Shown here piece by piece: positions 43,073-51,498 of a stretch of DNA of 64,000 nucleotides. Made by a program: the position numbers and the translations under genes. Position 1 is the first letter of the stretch. Every line of letters begins with the position of its first letter. The notes under the pieces are model-generated. The model did not search any database and was not told where the DNA came from. It saw only the letters and a program-made list of their open reading frames with translations. The stretch is from the NCBI GenBank assembly GCA_044348085.1, contig JBIKTM010000009.1, positions 1 to 64,000 on the forward strand, in the 5' to 3' direction. The DNA is from Verrucolacustris sp044348085 (GTDB taxonomy: Bacteria; Verrucomicrobiota; Verrucomicrobiia; Methylacidiphilales; Verrucolacustridaceae).

Positions 43073-43483
43073 ATGGCGGGCGGTGGATCCAGCGACGGGG
43101 ATTATGGGTTGCAGATTGCGCCCATGTTGGACGTGATGTTTGTTCTCCTTCTGTTCTTTATGGTCATGGCGGGGAAGCAGGTCAAAGAGGCCGAGCTAGG
43201 GGTTCAAGTGCCAGGTGCGTCCACGGCAACAAGCACGGCAAAGAGCCCTGTGACTTTACGAGTAAGCCCTGATGGAGTCGTCACTTTTAACGACAGCACC
43301 GTGGATGGGCGGGATGATCATGATATGCCTAAATTGAGGGGGAGATTGAAAGCCTTGATCGAGGCCTCACCAGATCAGTCGGTCATTATCCGACCCAATG
43401 AAAAAGCCCCTTACCAAAGAATCATTGATGTTCTCAACGCTTGCGGCGCAGAGCGGGTCAAAAATCTGACCTTTGGCGGGTAG
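43073..43483 (+). CDS. exbD: ExbD/TolR family protein (second copy)
   Basis: A 136-residue protein. LQIAPMLDVMFVLLLFFMVMAG is the membrane helix with the conserved Asp (LDVMF), followed by a periplasmic domain with VTLRVSPDGVVTFND and SVIIRPNEKAPYQRIIDVLNA CG-type C-terminus. It is distinct from the first copy in length and charge, so the complex may use a heteromeric ExbD pair. It ends 4 bp from the convergent efp gene. Confidence 0.87.
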   Translation: MAGGGSSDGDYGLQIAPMLDVMFVLLLFFMVMAGKQVKEAELGVQVPGASTATSTAKSPVTLRVSPDGVVTFNDSTVDGRDDHDMPKLRGRLKALIEASPDQSVIIRPNEKAPYQRIIDVLNACGAERVKNLTFGG

Positions 43484-43487
43484 GGCT

Positions 43488-44048
43488 TTACGCCCGGCCC
43501 ATATACTTCTTTTCCCGTGTATCGACCTTGATGAGTTCGCCTTCCTTGATGAAGAGCGGGACCTGAAGTTGGAGTCCGGTTTCCATTTTCGCCATTTTCA
43601 TGACGTTGTTGGCGGAGTCGCCTCGGATCCCTTCGGGAGATTCGATCACCTTGAGAGTGACGCTGGCAGGGGGTTCAACCGAAACGGCTTTGCCCTCAAT
43701 AAAGAGGATCTCGCAAGCCATGTTTTCGGAGAGGAATTCCTTCACATCTTCAACCAGTTCGGGTGTCAGGGTAAGATTTTCATAATTTTCTGGGTTCATG
43801 AAGGTGTAGCCCGTGTTGTCGCTGTAGCTGAATTCCCACTTATCTCGGGAGACATTCACTGATTCAAGTCGTTCGTCGGACGCAAGACGGTGGTCGGAAG
43901 ATTGACCTGAACGAAGAGACCGGAACATAGCTTGCACGAAGGCCCTTTTATTTCCCGGAGTGCGATGGGTGATCCCAAGCACTACGTAGATGTCTCCATC
44001 CTTGCGAACGGCCATGCCTTTTTTCAAATCATTTGCAATTACTGACAT
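43488..44048 (-). CDS. efp: Translation elongation factor P
   Basis: A 186-residue EF-P with all three beta-barrel domains: N-terminal KOW-like domain, central SFSYSDN-type SYSDNTGYTFMNPENYE, and C-terminal VIESPEGIRGDSAN plus LQVPLFIKEGELIKVDTREKKYMGRA. EF-P rescues ribosomes at polyproline. The tip loop reads TPGNKRAF: the residue aligned with the modified Lys34 of E. coli (PGKGQAF) is Asn33, with Lys34 one position on. The known lysyl or rhamnosyl modifications would not fit directly. Confidence 0.92.
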   Translation of the reverse strand: MSVIANDLKKGMAVRKDGDIYVVLGITHRTPGNKRAFVQAMFRSLRSGQSSDHRLASDERLESVNVSRDKWEFSYSDNTGYTFMNPENYENLTLTPELVEDVKEFLSENMACEILFIEGKAVSVEPPASVTLKVIESPEGIRGDSANNVMKMAKMETGLQLQVPLFIKEGELIKVDTREKKYMGRA

Positions 44049-44074
44049 AACTGATTTCTCCTTTTGTTTCTGGT

Positions 44075-45055
44075 TTAAAGCAATCTGAAACGAGTCAGAT
44101 CCTGTGAATCTACCAAACCCACAGGACGATGGGCAGCATCTACCACCACAAGGTCCTCGATTCGGTGAGTTTCAAAGATGTGAAGGGCTTTCGCCGCCAA
44201 ACTGCCAAAAGAGATTGTGATGGGTCGCCGGGTCATGACCGAAGCGAGATTGCGTTTGCCGATTGCAGGATCCTTTTGAAACCCACGAACGAAATCCCCA
44301 TGGGTGTAGATGCCCGCCAGTTTTCCTCGGGCATTGACCACGATAGCCGCACCACAACGTTTCGCCGTAATTTGACGCAGGGCTTGGGTGACGAGAGTTT
44401 TTTCTGTGCAAATGGGGATTTGTTTTTTCGGGCGCATAATCTCTTGGACGGGTAAAAGGAGGTCCCGACCGATCGCTCCAGCAGGGTGGAGTTGAGCGAA
44501 GTCTTTGCGTTGAAATCCCCGATTTTGAAGAAGCACCATTGCCAGGGCATCTCCAAGGGCGAGCATGGCGGTGGTGCTGGAGGTAGGGGCGAGGTTTAGG
44601 GGGCATGCCTCCTGCTCTACTGACACGTCGAGAATGACGTCCGATTGGCGTGCAAGGTGGGAGCGGGGGTTTCCCGTCATGACCAAGATAGGGACCCCTT
44701 GGCGTTTGATCAGAGGCACAACCCGAAGAAGTTCGTCTGTGTTGCCACTATAGCTGAGAACAAGAATCAGATCTTTTCGGGAAACCACACCCAAGTCTCC
44801 ATGAGCGGCGTCCACTGGATCCAGCGTGACCGAAGTTGTTCCGGTGCTGGCTAGAGTGGAGGCAATTTTGTGACCAATGTGGCCCGATTTTCCGATTCCC
44901 GTGACGATAATTTTTCCTCCGTTCTCCAGCCGCTGTTGCATCAAGCGAACGGCTTGTTGGAATGAGGAGCCAATCCGTGTCCGAACTCGTCGCAAGGCCG
45001 CGATTTCAATATCGAGGACCCGACGTGCTTGCTGAATAGGGCGTGTCTTAGCCAT
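44075..45055 (-). CDS. kdsD: Arabinose-5-phosphate isomerase (KpsF/GutQ/KdsD family)
   Basis: A 326-residue protein starting at ATG 45053-45055 (MAKTRPIQQARRVLDIE). SIS domain with GKIIVTGIGKSGHIGHKIASTL, STGTTSVTLDPVDAAHGDLG and SYSGNTDELLRVVP, followed by two CBS domains (RPKKQIPICTEKTLV..., VMTRRPITISFGSLAAKAL...HRPVGLVDSQDLTR). It makes D-arabinose 5-phosphate from D-ribulose 5-phosphate, the first step to Kdo, consistent with the Kdo kinase gene in this window. Confidence 0.93.
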   Translation of the reverse strand: MAKTRPIQQARRVLDIEIAALRRVRTRIGSSFQQAVRLMQQRLENGGKIIVTGIGKSGHIGHKIASTLASTGTTSVTLDPVDAAHGDLGVVSRKDLILVLSYSGNTDELLRVVPLIKRQGVPILVMTGNPRSHLARQSDVILDVSVEQEACPLNLAPTSSTTAMLALGDALAMVLLQNRGFQRKDFAQLHPAGAIGRDLLLPVQEIMRPKKQIPICTEKTLVTQALRQITAKRCGAAIVVNARGKLAGIYTHGDFVRGFQKDPAIGKRNLASVMTRRPITISFGSLAAKALHIFETHRIEDLVVVDAAHRPVGLVDSQDLTRFRLL

Positions 45056-45141
45056 AAAGGTAAAGAATATGCGACCCGTTGCCGTTGGGCAACCCGCATG
45101 AAGGCTTGAGAGATGGAAGGGAAGAAGGCACGTTAGGGAAT

Positions 45142-46398
45142 ATGCCCCGCTGGCCTGAGCTGTTTCTTGCACTTCGCTTTTTGCGTCCGCAGAGAACATT
45201 TGTCTCGATGATTACCTTGCTGAGTTGGTTGGGTGTCGTCGCAGGGGTGCTGGTCTTGATTGTCGTCCAATCGGTCATGAGTGGGTTTGAAGATGAGTTA
45301 ACGAAAAAGGTGATCGGGTTTCAGTCTCATTTGACCGTGGCAGGGCAGGCTCCGTTGCCTGACCCTGTAGGACTGATCCAAATCATCCGTGAAGAGCCAG
45401 GGGTAATAGGGGCTACGGGGTCCGTTTTGGGACCGGTTCTGGCTGAATGCGGAAGTCGGATCTCGACCCCAAGAATCAAGGGATGGGATGCGGAAACGGC
45501 GCCCTCTGTCATTCCGCTGCCTGAGTGCATTGTAGAGGGCAGTTGGTCGCCAGGACCCGAGCAACTAGTAGTGGGATCCGAGTGGGCACGAGCAAACCAG
45601 GCAGGGATCGGTTCGGAGGTCAATCTACTGGCTCCGCAGCAGTTTAAAGATGCCTTGGCTGGAAAATCTACGGGTGCAGTTCCGAAAAAAATACCTCTCC
45701 CTAGAACATTTCGAGTCGCGGGAATCTTTACCACGGGGATGTTTGAATATGATTCAGAGTACGTCATTACGGACTTGGTGACTGCACAAGAGCTTTATTC
45801 TGTTCCCCAAAAGGTTCATGGGATCGCAATTAAATTACAGGATCCGCGACAGGCGGCACGGATTGCGGAAAGACTAAAAACCCGACTGGGTGGGGGGATC
45901 CGAGTGCTCTCTTGGATGGATCACAACCAGCGTCTCTTTGCGGCCGTTGCCGTTGAGCGACGTGTCATGAGTTTTCTTCTATTCTTTATTATGGCGGTGG
46001 CGGCGCTGGGCTTGAGCGGGACCTTGATTACCGTGACGGTTCAGCGTGCCAAATCGATCGGAATCCTTGCTGCAGTTGGTGCGACACCCGTCCAGATTGC
46101 GACTGTCTTTACGATGTATGGAGTCGTAGTTGGTGTTCTGGGGGCTGTGGCAGGGGTCGTGGGAGCTTGGATTGTTTTGATCAACCGAAACAGTCTTAGT
46201 CAATGGATTGGGAAGGTAACGGGACAGGATCTTTTTCCTGCAGAAATCTACCATTTTACAGGAATTCCTGCGCGGTATGACGTGGCTGTTTTTCTGGGAG
46301 TTGCCTTTGCTGGATTGGCTTTAAGTGTGTTGGCGGCTCTGGTGCCTGCCTGGGTGGCGTCCCACAGTGAGCCTGCAGCTAACCTGAGGCGAACATGA
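45142..46398 (+). CDS. Lipoprotein-releasing ABC transporter permease (LolC/LolE family)
   Basis: A 418-residue protein from ATG 45142 (MPRWPELFLALRFLRPQRTF). N-terminal span (SMITLLSWLGVVAGVLVLIVV), periplasmic domain (about 45-280), then three C-terminal spans (FLLFFIMAVAALGLSGTLITV, VFTMYGVVVGVLGAVAGVVGA, AVFLGVAFAGLALSVLAALVPAW). The QRAKSIGILAAVGATPVQI loop is the conserved FtsX/LolC contact with the ATPase. The complex extracts lipoproteins from the inner membrane to LolA. Coupled to lolD by ATGA. Confidence 0.9.
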   Translation: MPRWPELFLALRFLRPQRTFVSMITLLSWLGVVAGVLVLIVVQSVMSGFEDELTKKVIGFQSHLTVAGQAPLPDPVGLIQIIREEPGVIGATGSVLGPVLAECGSRISTPRIKGWDAETAPSVIPLPECIVEGSWSPGPEQLVVGSEWARANQAGIGSEVNLLAPQQFKDALAGKSTGAVPKKIPLPRTFRVAGIFTTGMFEYDSEYVITDLVTAQELYSVPQKVHGIAIKLQDPRQAARIAERLKTRLGGGIRVLSWMDHNQRLFAAVAVERRVMSFLLFFIMAVAALGLSGTLITVTVQRAKSIGILAAVGATPVQIATVFTMYGVVVGVLGAVAGVVGAWIVLINRNSLSQWIGKVTGQDLFPAEIYHFTGIPARYDVAVFLGVAFAGLALSVLAALVPAWVASHSEPAANLRRT

Positions 46399-47066
46399 GT
46401 CATCCTCTTCTTGAAGCTCGTCAGTTGCGTAAAGGCTATCAACTCCAAGGTAGACCCCCGCTTGAGATCCTGCACGGAATCGATCTCTCTTTGGCTCCGG
46501 GGGAGTGTCGGCCTGTATGTGGGCCATCCGGAGCAGGAAAGTCGACTCTGCTGCATATTTTAGGAGGACTGGAAGAGGCCGACGGAGGAGAAATCTTTTG
46601 GAAGGGAGAAAAAATTAGCGGGCAGACACGAAGCCAGTGGGCCCAGTGGCGGCGTCGCGCGGTGGGTTTTATTTTTCAGTCGTATCATCTTTTGCCCGAG
46701 TTGACGGTGGAAGAGAACGTGCGGCTCCCCGCAATGTTGGCAGGAGTATCCGTCGGAGAGCGCTGGGAGGATCTGATCGATCAGGTGGGAATGACCCTGC
46801 GTCGGGATCATCTCCCTGGGGAGCTCTCGGGTGGGGAGCAGCAGAGAGTTGCCGTGGCACGCGCCTTGGTTCTTGATCCGGACCTCATTTTAGCGGACGA
46901 GCCTACGGGAAACCTAGATGCCGCGTCTGCCAACGCGGTGCTTGATTTGCTTGTTCCCATGGTCAAAGAGAGGCAAAAATCTCTTCTGCTTGTCACCCAT
47001 GACGCAACGGTGGCCGCAAAGGTGGGAGTTCCCCTGCGGCTACTGGATGGTAGGATGGCTGGCTAA
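46395..47066 (+). CDS. lolD: Lipoprotein-releasing ABC transporter ATP-binding protein (LolD)
   Basis: A 223-residue ABC ATPase. CGPSGAGKSTLLHILGGLEEADGG is Walker A, FIFQSYHLLPELTVEENVRLPAM the Q-loop region with LolD-specific residues, ELSGGEQQRVAVARALV the signature and LILADEPTGNLD Walker B. It powers the LolC/E permease encoded just upstream; the ATG overlaps that stop (ATGA). Confidence 0.92.
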   Translation: MSHPLLEARQLRKGYQLQGRPPLEILHGIDLSLAPGECRPVCGPSGAGKSTLLHILGGLEEADGGEIFWKGEKISGQTRSQWAQWRRRAVGFIFQSYHLLPELTVEENVRLPAMLAGVSVGERWEDLIDQVGMTLRRDHLPGELSGGEQQRVAVARALVLDPDLILADEPTGNLDAASANAVLDLLVPMVKERQKSLLLVTHDATVAAKVGVPLRLLDGRMAG

Positions 47067-47069
47067 ATT

Positions 47070-47942
47070 ATGATCATCTACATCGACGGAAAATTTTATC
47101 CAGAGGAGGAGGCAAAGATCTCGGTCTTTGACCATGGGTTGCTCTACGGAGATGGTGTGTTTGAGGGTATCCGTGCCTATGAAGGAAGAGTTTTTAAACT
47201 AGAGGAGCACTTGGCTCGGCTGGAGGATTCTGCCAAGGCGATTCTGCTTAAATTGCCCTGGACCCGTGCGGAGATTCAGAAAGCCGTTTTGGAGACCTGC
47301 CAGAAAAATAAGATGAAGTCGGGATACTTGCGTTTAGTCGTTACGCGTGGGAAAGGGTACCTCGGCCTGTCTCCAGATCGTTGTAAAAAACCCACCATCA
47401 TTATTATCGCGAGTGATCTTGAGTTGTATCCTGAGAAGTATTATCGCGAGGGGTTAAAAGTCGTGACGGGGGCCACGTGGCGCCAATCTCCTGCCGCCCT
47501 GGACCCAGGGATTAAATCCCTCAACTATCTCAATAATATCTTGGCCAAAATCGAAGGTCAGCAGGCTGGCGCCCAAGAGGTGATCCTGCTGAATCCGCAG
47601 GGACTCGTTTCCGAGTGCTCGGGTGACAACATATTTTTTATTCGTCATGGCGTGTTGGTGACCCCAAAACTCTCATCTGGAGCGCTGAACGGAATTACCC
47701 GGGCAACGGTTCTTGAAATTGCCCGAGAGGCGGGTTGGGAGACCCGAGAGGATGATGTTCGGCGCTATGATCTTTTTACCTGCGAAGAGATGTTCCTGAC
47801 AGGGACTGGGGCAGAGATTGTGCCTGTCGTTGAAGTGGATGGTCGGCTCATAGGAGATGGTCGTCCTGGCAAAAAGACAGCTGATCTGATGAAGCGGTAC
47901 CATAAGCTTGTCACTTCGACGGGGACTAAGATTCCGTCTTAG
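47070..47942 (+). CDS. ilvE: Branched-chain amino acid aminotransferase (class IV)
   Basis: A 290-residue fold-type IV PLP enzyme. VFDHGLLYGDGVFEGIRAY, HLARLEDSAKAI, KSLNYLNNILAKIEG (the PLP Lys), and LTGTGAEIVPVVEVDGR are the BCAT signatures. It transfers the amino group between Glu and the branched-chain 2-oxo acids. D-amino acid aminotransferase or ADC lyase would be alternatives but the leuCD genes 3 kb on favour IlvE. First gene of the ilvE-mcsA-pheT cluster, 4 bp after lolD. Confidence 0.88.
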   Translation: MIIYIDGKFYPEEEAKISVFDHGLLYGDGVFEGIRAYEGRVFKLEEHLARLEDSAKAILLKLPWTRAEIQKAVLETCQKNKMKSGYLRLVVTRGKGYLGLSPDRCKKPTIIIIASDLELYPEKYYREGLKVVTGATWRQSPAALDPGIKSLNYLNNILAKIEGQQAGAQEVILLNPQGLVSECSGDNIFFIRHGVLVTPKLSSGALNGITRATVLEIAREAGWETREDDVRRYDLFTCEEMFLTGTGAEIVPVVEVDGRLIGDGRPGKKTADLMKRYHKLVTSTGTKIPS

Positions 47943-47949
47943 AAAAGCT

Positions 47950-48426
47950 GTGGACTGCCAGAAGTGCAATCTACGACCCGCGACGGTCTTCATGACGACG
48001 GTTGTGGGAGATGATTTGAAGCGTCTCGATCTTTGTGAGGAGTGTGCCCGCAAAGCTGGTGCCATTCACCCCTCTGGTTTCTTGGCGGAGGAGGTGCTTC
48101 TGCAGGAGTTCCCACAAGCTCCTGAGACAAAACTCCAGTGTTCCCAGTGCGGGTATCCTTTGGACAGTTTGCAAAAAACTGGAAGGCTGGGATGTGCCAC
48201 CTGTTACGAGCGCTTTTCGGCCTCCCTGAGTGAGGCACTAGTGGAAACGCAAAAAGGATTAGTACACCGGGGGAAAAGACCCGTACGACGCCTTGCTGAC
48301 CCCCAAGCTTTAGAAGCGGATCTGAAGCAGTTGATTGCGATCGAGGATTTTGAAGGGGCAGCCCGTTTGCGAGATCAGATTGCTTCAAAGAAAGCGTCTG
48401 CCTCCCGCCGAACAAAAAACTCATGA
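47950..48426 (+). CDS. McsA-like UVR-motif zinc protein
   Basis: A 158-residue protein. GTG 47950 gives VDCQKCNLRPATVFMTTV, the usual N-terminal zinc site; further CxxC pairs are LDLCEECARKAG, LQCSQCGYPLDSLQKTGRLGCATCYERF. The C-terminus has a UVR motif (LEADLKQLIAIEDFEGAARLRDQI). This is the architecture of McsA, activator of the protein arginine kinase McsB. No mcsB is in the window. The stop overlaps the pheT ATG (ATGA). Confidence 0.82.
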   Translation: MDCQKCNLRPATVFMTTVVGDDLKRLDLCEECARKAGAIHPSGFLAEEVLLQEFPQAPETKLQCSQCGYPLDSLQKTGRLGCATCYERFSASLSEALVETQKGLVHRGKRPVRRLADPQALEADLKQLIAIEDFEGAARLRDQIASKKASASRRTKNS

Positions 48427-50693
48427 AAGTCCCTTTGGAGTGGCTGGGAGAGTGGTCGGATTGGAAAGGAACTTCTGAGGAGCTTTCAGAAAAACTGACC
48501 CAGAGTGGTACAGAGGTGGTGGCCATACACTCAACTGGTTGCCAGGTGAGGGGCATTGTTTCGGCAAAGATTCTCGAAAAAAAGCCTCATCCCAATGCGG
48601 ATCGGCTCAGCGTGTGTGTTGTGGATGACGGCACGGGGTCGCGACAGGTGGTTTGCGGTGCGAAGAATCATCAAGCAGGTGATATTGTGCCTTTAGCGAA
48701 ACCCGGCACGGTCTTTCAGGATGGAATGACCATTAAATCGGCCAAGTTGCGGGGGGAAAGCTCAGAGGGGATGCTTTGTTCATCTAAAGAGTTGGGTTTG
48801 GCTGAGGACAGTGAGGGGCTTCTTATCTTGCCTCCTGCCACGGCATTGGGGTTGCCGCTGGAGAAGCTATTTCCTGGAGAAGTGGTGATTGAAGTCGAGA
48901 TAACATCAAACCGACCAGACTTAGCCTCGATCTGTGGATTAGCTAGGGAGCTATCTGCCTTGGGTGTTCCTTTGAAAGAACGAGTGGCAGTTCCAACTGC
49001 AGATCAGGGAGAGCTCAAGAATTGGAAGGTATCTGCGCAGGATCCTAAGCTCTGCCCTCACTATACGTTGACGGGGTTGGAAGTAAAAGCGGGGATCGAT
49101 TCGCCCGATTGGATGAAAAAGAGATTGGTAGCAGCGGGGCTACGGTCGCTAGGGCTTCTGGTGGATGTAACGAACTATGTTCTTCTTGAAACGGGTCAAC
49201 CCGTTCACGTATTTGATGCCACCCGTGTGCAGGGATTCGCCCTGGAAGTTCGAAAGGCAAAAGCGGGAGAAAGTGTGACGGGCCTAGATGGAGGCAAACA
49301 TACACTAACGCCGAACGATCTGGTTGTGGCAGACGGAAAAGGGGTGGTTGCGTTGGCTGGAATAGTCGGCGGTGCCGATTCGGCGGTTCAACCTGCGACA
49401 CAGAAAGTCTTGCTGGAGGTAGCCTCCTTTGATGCAGGAACGGTTCGAAAAACCGCCCGACGTCTTTCGATCAATACGGAATCCTCCAAACGATTTGCCC
49501 GAGGTGGGTTAGATCCTGAATTGGTCGAAAGAGCGCGTTCGCGAGTGGTCCAGTTGCTCAAGGAGGCAGGCGCGTTGGAGAAATATCTTGGATTATGTTC
49601 AGCGGGGGTTGCTACCATTCTGAAGGTTGCACCTGTCCCCTTGCGCTGGGAGAGGGCGGAGCAAATTCTGGGCTATAGAATCGACCGAGAAGATTTAACC
49701 CAACGACTAGGGGCTCTGGGTTTTCGCGAGGAACAAGGTGGATGGGTTGCCCCCTCATGGCGTCGGGATGTTCGGCAGGAGATCGATCTTTTTGAGGAGT
49801 TGGTACGGCTATCCGATTTGGCAAAGGTTCCTGCATCCCTTGATTCTTTGGCGGATAGAGAATCGGAGGAGGACCGTGCGGATCTACTTCGAAGGCAGAT
49901 CCGTGCTTTTCTTGTCGAACGCGGATATTTCGAGGTCTTATCTGGGGCTCTTGTTCGATCGGATGAAGCAGGATCGGCTCGACTCACCCTTTCCGCAGGT
50001 CCTGATGCCGCAGGCTACAGACAAAGTCTTCTGCCGAATTTGGGCAGGGCGGCTGGCCGAAATATTTCCCGTGGGGTGACCGACCTCAAACTTTTTGAGT
50101 TAGGTCGTGTGTCTTTGGAGGGGGGCAGGGAAGAGATGAGGTTGGGGTTACTGGTTTCAGGTCATGAACGACCTGTTCACTGGCTAGAGGCAGAGGTGGA
50201 TGCGGATCGTTTTAGCCTGCAAGGAATCTGGCATGAGCTTGGGAAGCGTTTCGCAGGCCTCGGTCAGCCTTTGGCCTTAAGGGAGATGAGTCCAAACGAA
50301 AAAAAGTCTATAGGGGTGAAGTCAACCGTTTGGATGGCCGAAGGAAAAGTGTCAGTGGCCAAAGCACGGCTTACCCCGTTCACACCCGTCACCTCTTATC
50401 CCGGAATCCAACGAGATATGGCTCTTGTGCTGCCTGAAAAGGTGCCTTTTGCAGATGTTGAAAAAGCGATCCGAGCGGCGGCTCCTGCTGAAATGGAGAG
50501 TCTCGTTGTTTTTGACCGGTTCGTGGACGCTTCAGGAAAGAAGGTTCCGCAAGGGTTTTTGTCACTTGGTTGTCGCTTGCAATTTCGCTCCCCTGCGCGC
50601 ACGTTGACAGAAGAAGAGGTTGGGGCCTGGGAGAAGGCGATTCTTCAGTCCCTAGCTTCCCGGTGCGAAGCCAAGCTCCGGACAGTTCTTTGA
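48423..50693 (+). CDS. pheT: Phenylalanyl-tRNA synthetase beta subunit
   Basis: A 756-residue protein. Domain order: tRNA-binding domain (residues about 40-150, HPNADRLSVCVVDDG), B3/B4 editing domain (about 210-375, YVLLETGQPVHVFDATRV), B5 domain (about 400-470), catalytic-like core, and FDX-ACB anticodon-binding domain (SYPGIQRDMALVLPEKVPF). It pairs with PheS, whose gene is not in the window. It ends the ilvE-mcsA-pheT cluster, with an intrinsic terminator at 50876. Confidence 0.95.
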   Translation: MKVPLEWLGEWSDWKGTSEELSEKLTQSGTEVVAIHSTGCQVRGIVSAKILEKKPHPNADRLSVCVVDDGTGSRQVVCGAKNHQAGDIVPLAKPGTVFQDGMTIKSAKLRGESSEGMLCSSKELGLAEDSEGLLILPPATALGLPLEKLFPGEVVIEVEITSNRPDLASICGLARELSALGVPLKERVAVPTADQGELKNWKVSAQDPKLCPHYTLTGLEVKAGIDSPDWMKKRLVAAGLRSLGLLVDVTNYVLLETGQPVHVFDATRVQGFALEVRKAKAGESVTGLDGGKHTLTPNDLVVADGKGVVALAGIVGGADSAVQPATQKVLLEVASFDAGTVRKTARRLSINTESSKRFARGGLDPELVERARSRVVQLLKEAGALEKYLGLCSAGVATILKVAPVPLRWERAEQILGYRIDREDLTQRLGALGFREEQGGWVAPSWRRDVRQEIDLFEELVRLSDLAKVPASLDSLADRESEEDRADLLRRQIRAFLVERGYFEVLSGALVRSDEAGSARLTLSAGPDAAGYRQSLLPNLGRAAGRNISRGVTDLKLFELGRVSLEGGREEMRLGLLVSGHERPVHWLEAEVDADRFSLQGIWHELGKRFAGLGQPLALREMSPNEKKSIGVKSTVWMAEGKVSVAKARLTPFTPVTSYPGIQRDMALVLPEKVPFADVEKAIRAAAPAEMESLVVFDRFVDASGKKVPQGFLSLGCRLQFRSPARTLTEEEVGAWEKAILQSLASRCEAKLRTVL

Positions 50694-50875
50694 GTGATTG
50701 GTTTTAGTCTTCGCGCCCTGCTTGACGCGTGTGACGGATCAATTTTTTTCAACCGATAAAATTAAAAAACGAGGCCAAACCTTAATCCGAATACGTCATG
50801 CCTTTCTAGGAAGGCGGACGCGGAGGCGGGAGTCTCAATTTCTGGAGCATTCCAGGGTCGAAAAAAGTTCTCCTA

Positions 50876-50901
50876 GCGCCCAGGCGGGGCGTGTTTTTTT
50901 T
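50876..50901 (+). terminator. Rho-independent terminator downstream of pheT
   Basis: CGCCC (50877-50881), loop AGGCG, GGGCG (50887-50891) form a G+C stem, extended by a G-T pair, followed by GTTTTTTTT with eight T's at 50894-50901. It sits about 180 bp after the pheT stop and 5 bp before the leuD stop of the opposite strand, so it ends pheT transcription before it runs antisense into leuD. Confidence 0.8.
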
Positions 50902-50906
50902 GTGAG

Positions 50907-51497
50907 TTATGGCAACTGCTTGGCCAGCTCTTTGACCTTTGGTAGGTTGGCCAGAAGATCAGCGATTGCGTCGTAGCGGCCAGAGAGAAGGCCTTGCTGG
51001 GCACTTGCTTTCATTCCCACAGAAAAGGAGAGCTTTCCTGCTGTAACATTCAGTTTCTCTAAATCGATCTGCACCTCGGTCGATGGTTCCTTCTTAATCA
51101 GTTGGGTCAGGGCTTCGAGATCCTCTTTCTTTGCGGTCACACATGGAAGACCGAGGGTCGTGCTATTTCCGAAAAAGATTTCGGCAAAGTTACCTGCAAT
51201 CACTGCCTTAAATCCCGCTCTTACGATTGCCTGGGGCGCATGCTCGCGGGAGCTTCCACATCCAAAATTCATTCCTGAAACAAGAATTGTGGCCCCCTTG
51301 AATTGGGCCTGATCGATCGGGTGATTCGTGGATTTACCTTCTGGAGTTTGACGAATATCTCGAAAAAGGAATTCACCCAGCCCGTCGAAAGTCACGCACC
51401 GCATATAGCGGGCGGGAATAATCCGATCTGTGTCGATGTCGTCCCCCTCAACGGGTACGGCTCGACCTGTTACTTTCTTGATTAGGGAGAGAGACAT
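50907..51497 (-). CDS. leuD: 3-isopropylmalate dehydratase small subunit
   Basis: A 196-residue protein from ATG 51495-51497 (MSLSLIKKVTGRAVPV). GDDIDTDRIIPARYM, ILVSGMNFGCGSSREHAPQAI and the GNFAEIFFGNSTTLGLPCV segment are LeuD signatures. With LeuC it isomerises 2- to 3-isopropylmalate in leucine synthesis. It starts 1 nt after the leuC stop. Confidence 0.94.
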   Translation of the reverse strand: MSLSLIKKVTGRAVPVEGDDIDTDRIIPARYMRCVTFDGLGEFLFRDIRQTPEGKSTNHPIDQAQFKGATILVSGMNFGCGSSREHAPQAIVRAGFKAVIAGNFAEIFFGNSTTLGLPCVTAKKEDLEALTQLIKKEPSTEVQIDLEKLNVTAGKLSFSVGMKASAQQGLLSGRYDAIADLLANLPKVKELAKQLP

Positions 51498-51498
51498 A

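Noticed and set aside
50698..50976. A 92-residue plus-strand open frame after pheT
   Set aside because: It crosses an intrinsic terminator and runs antisense into leuD; no protein features.
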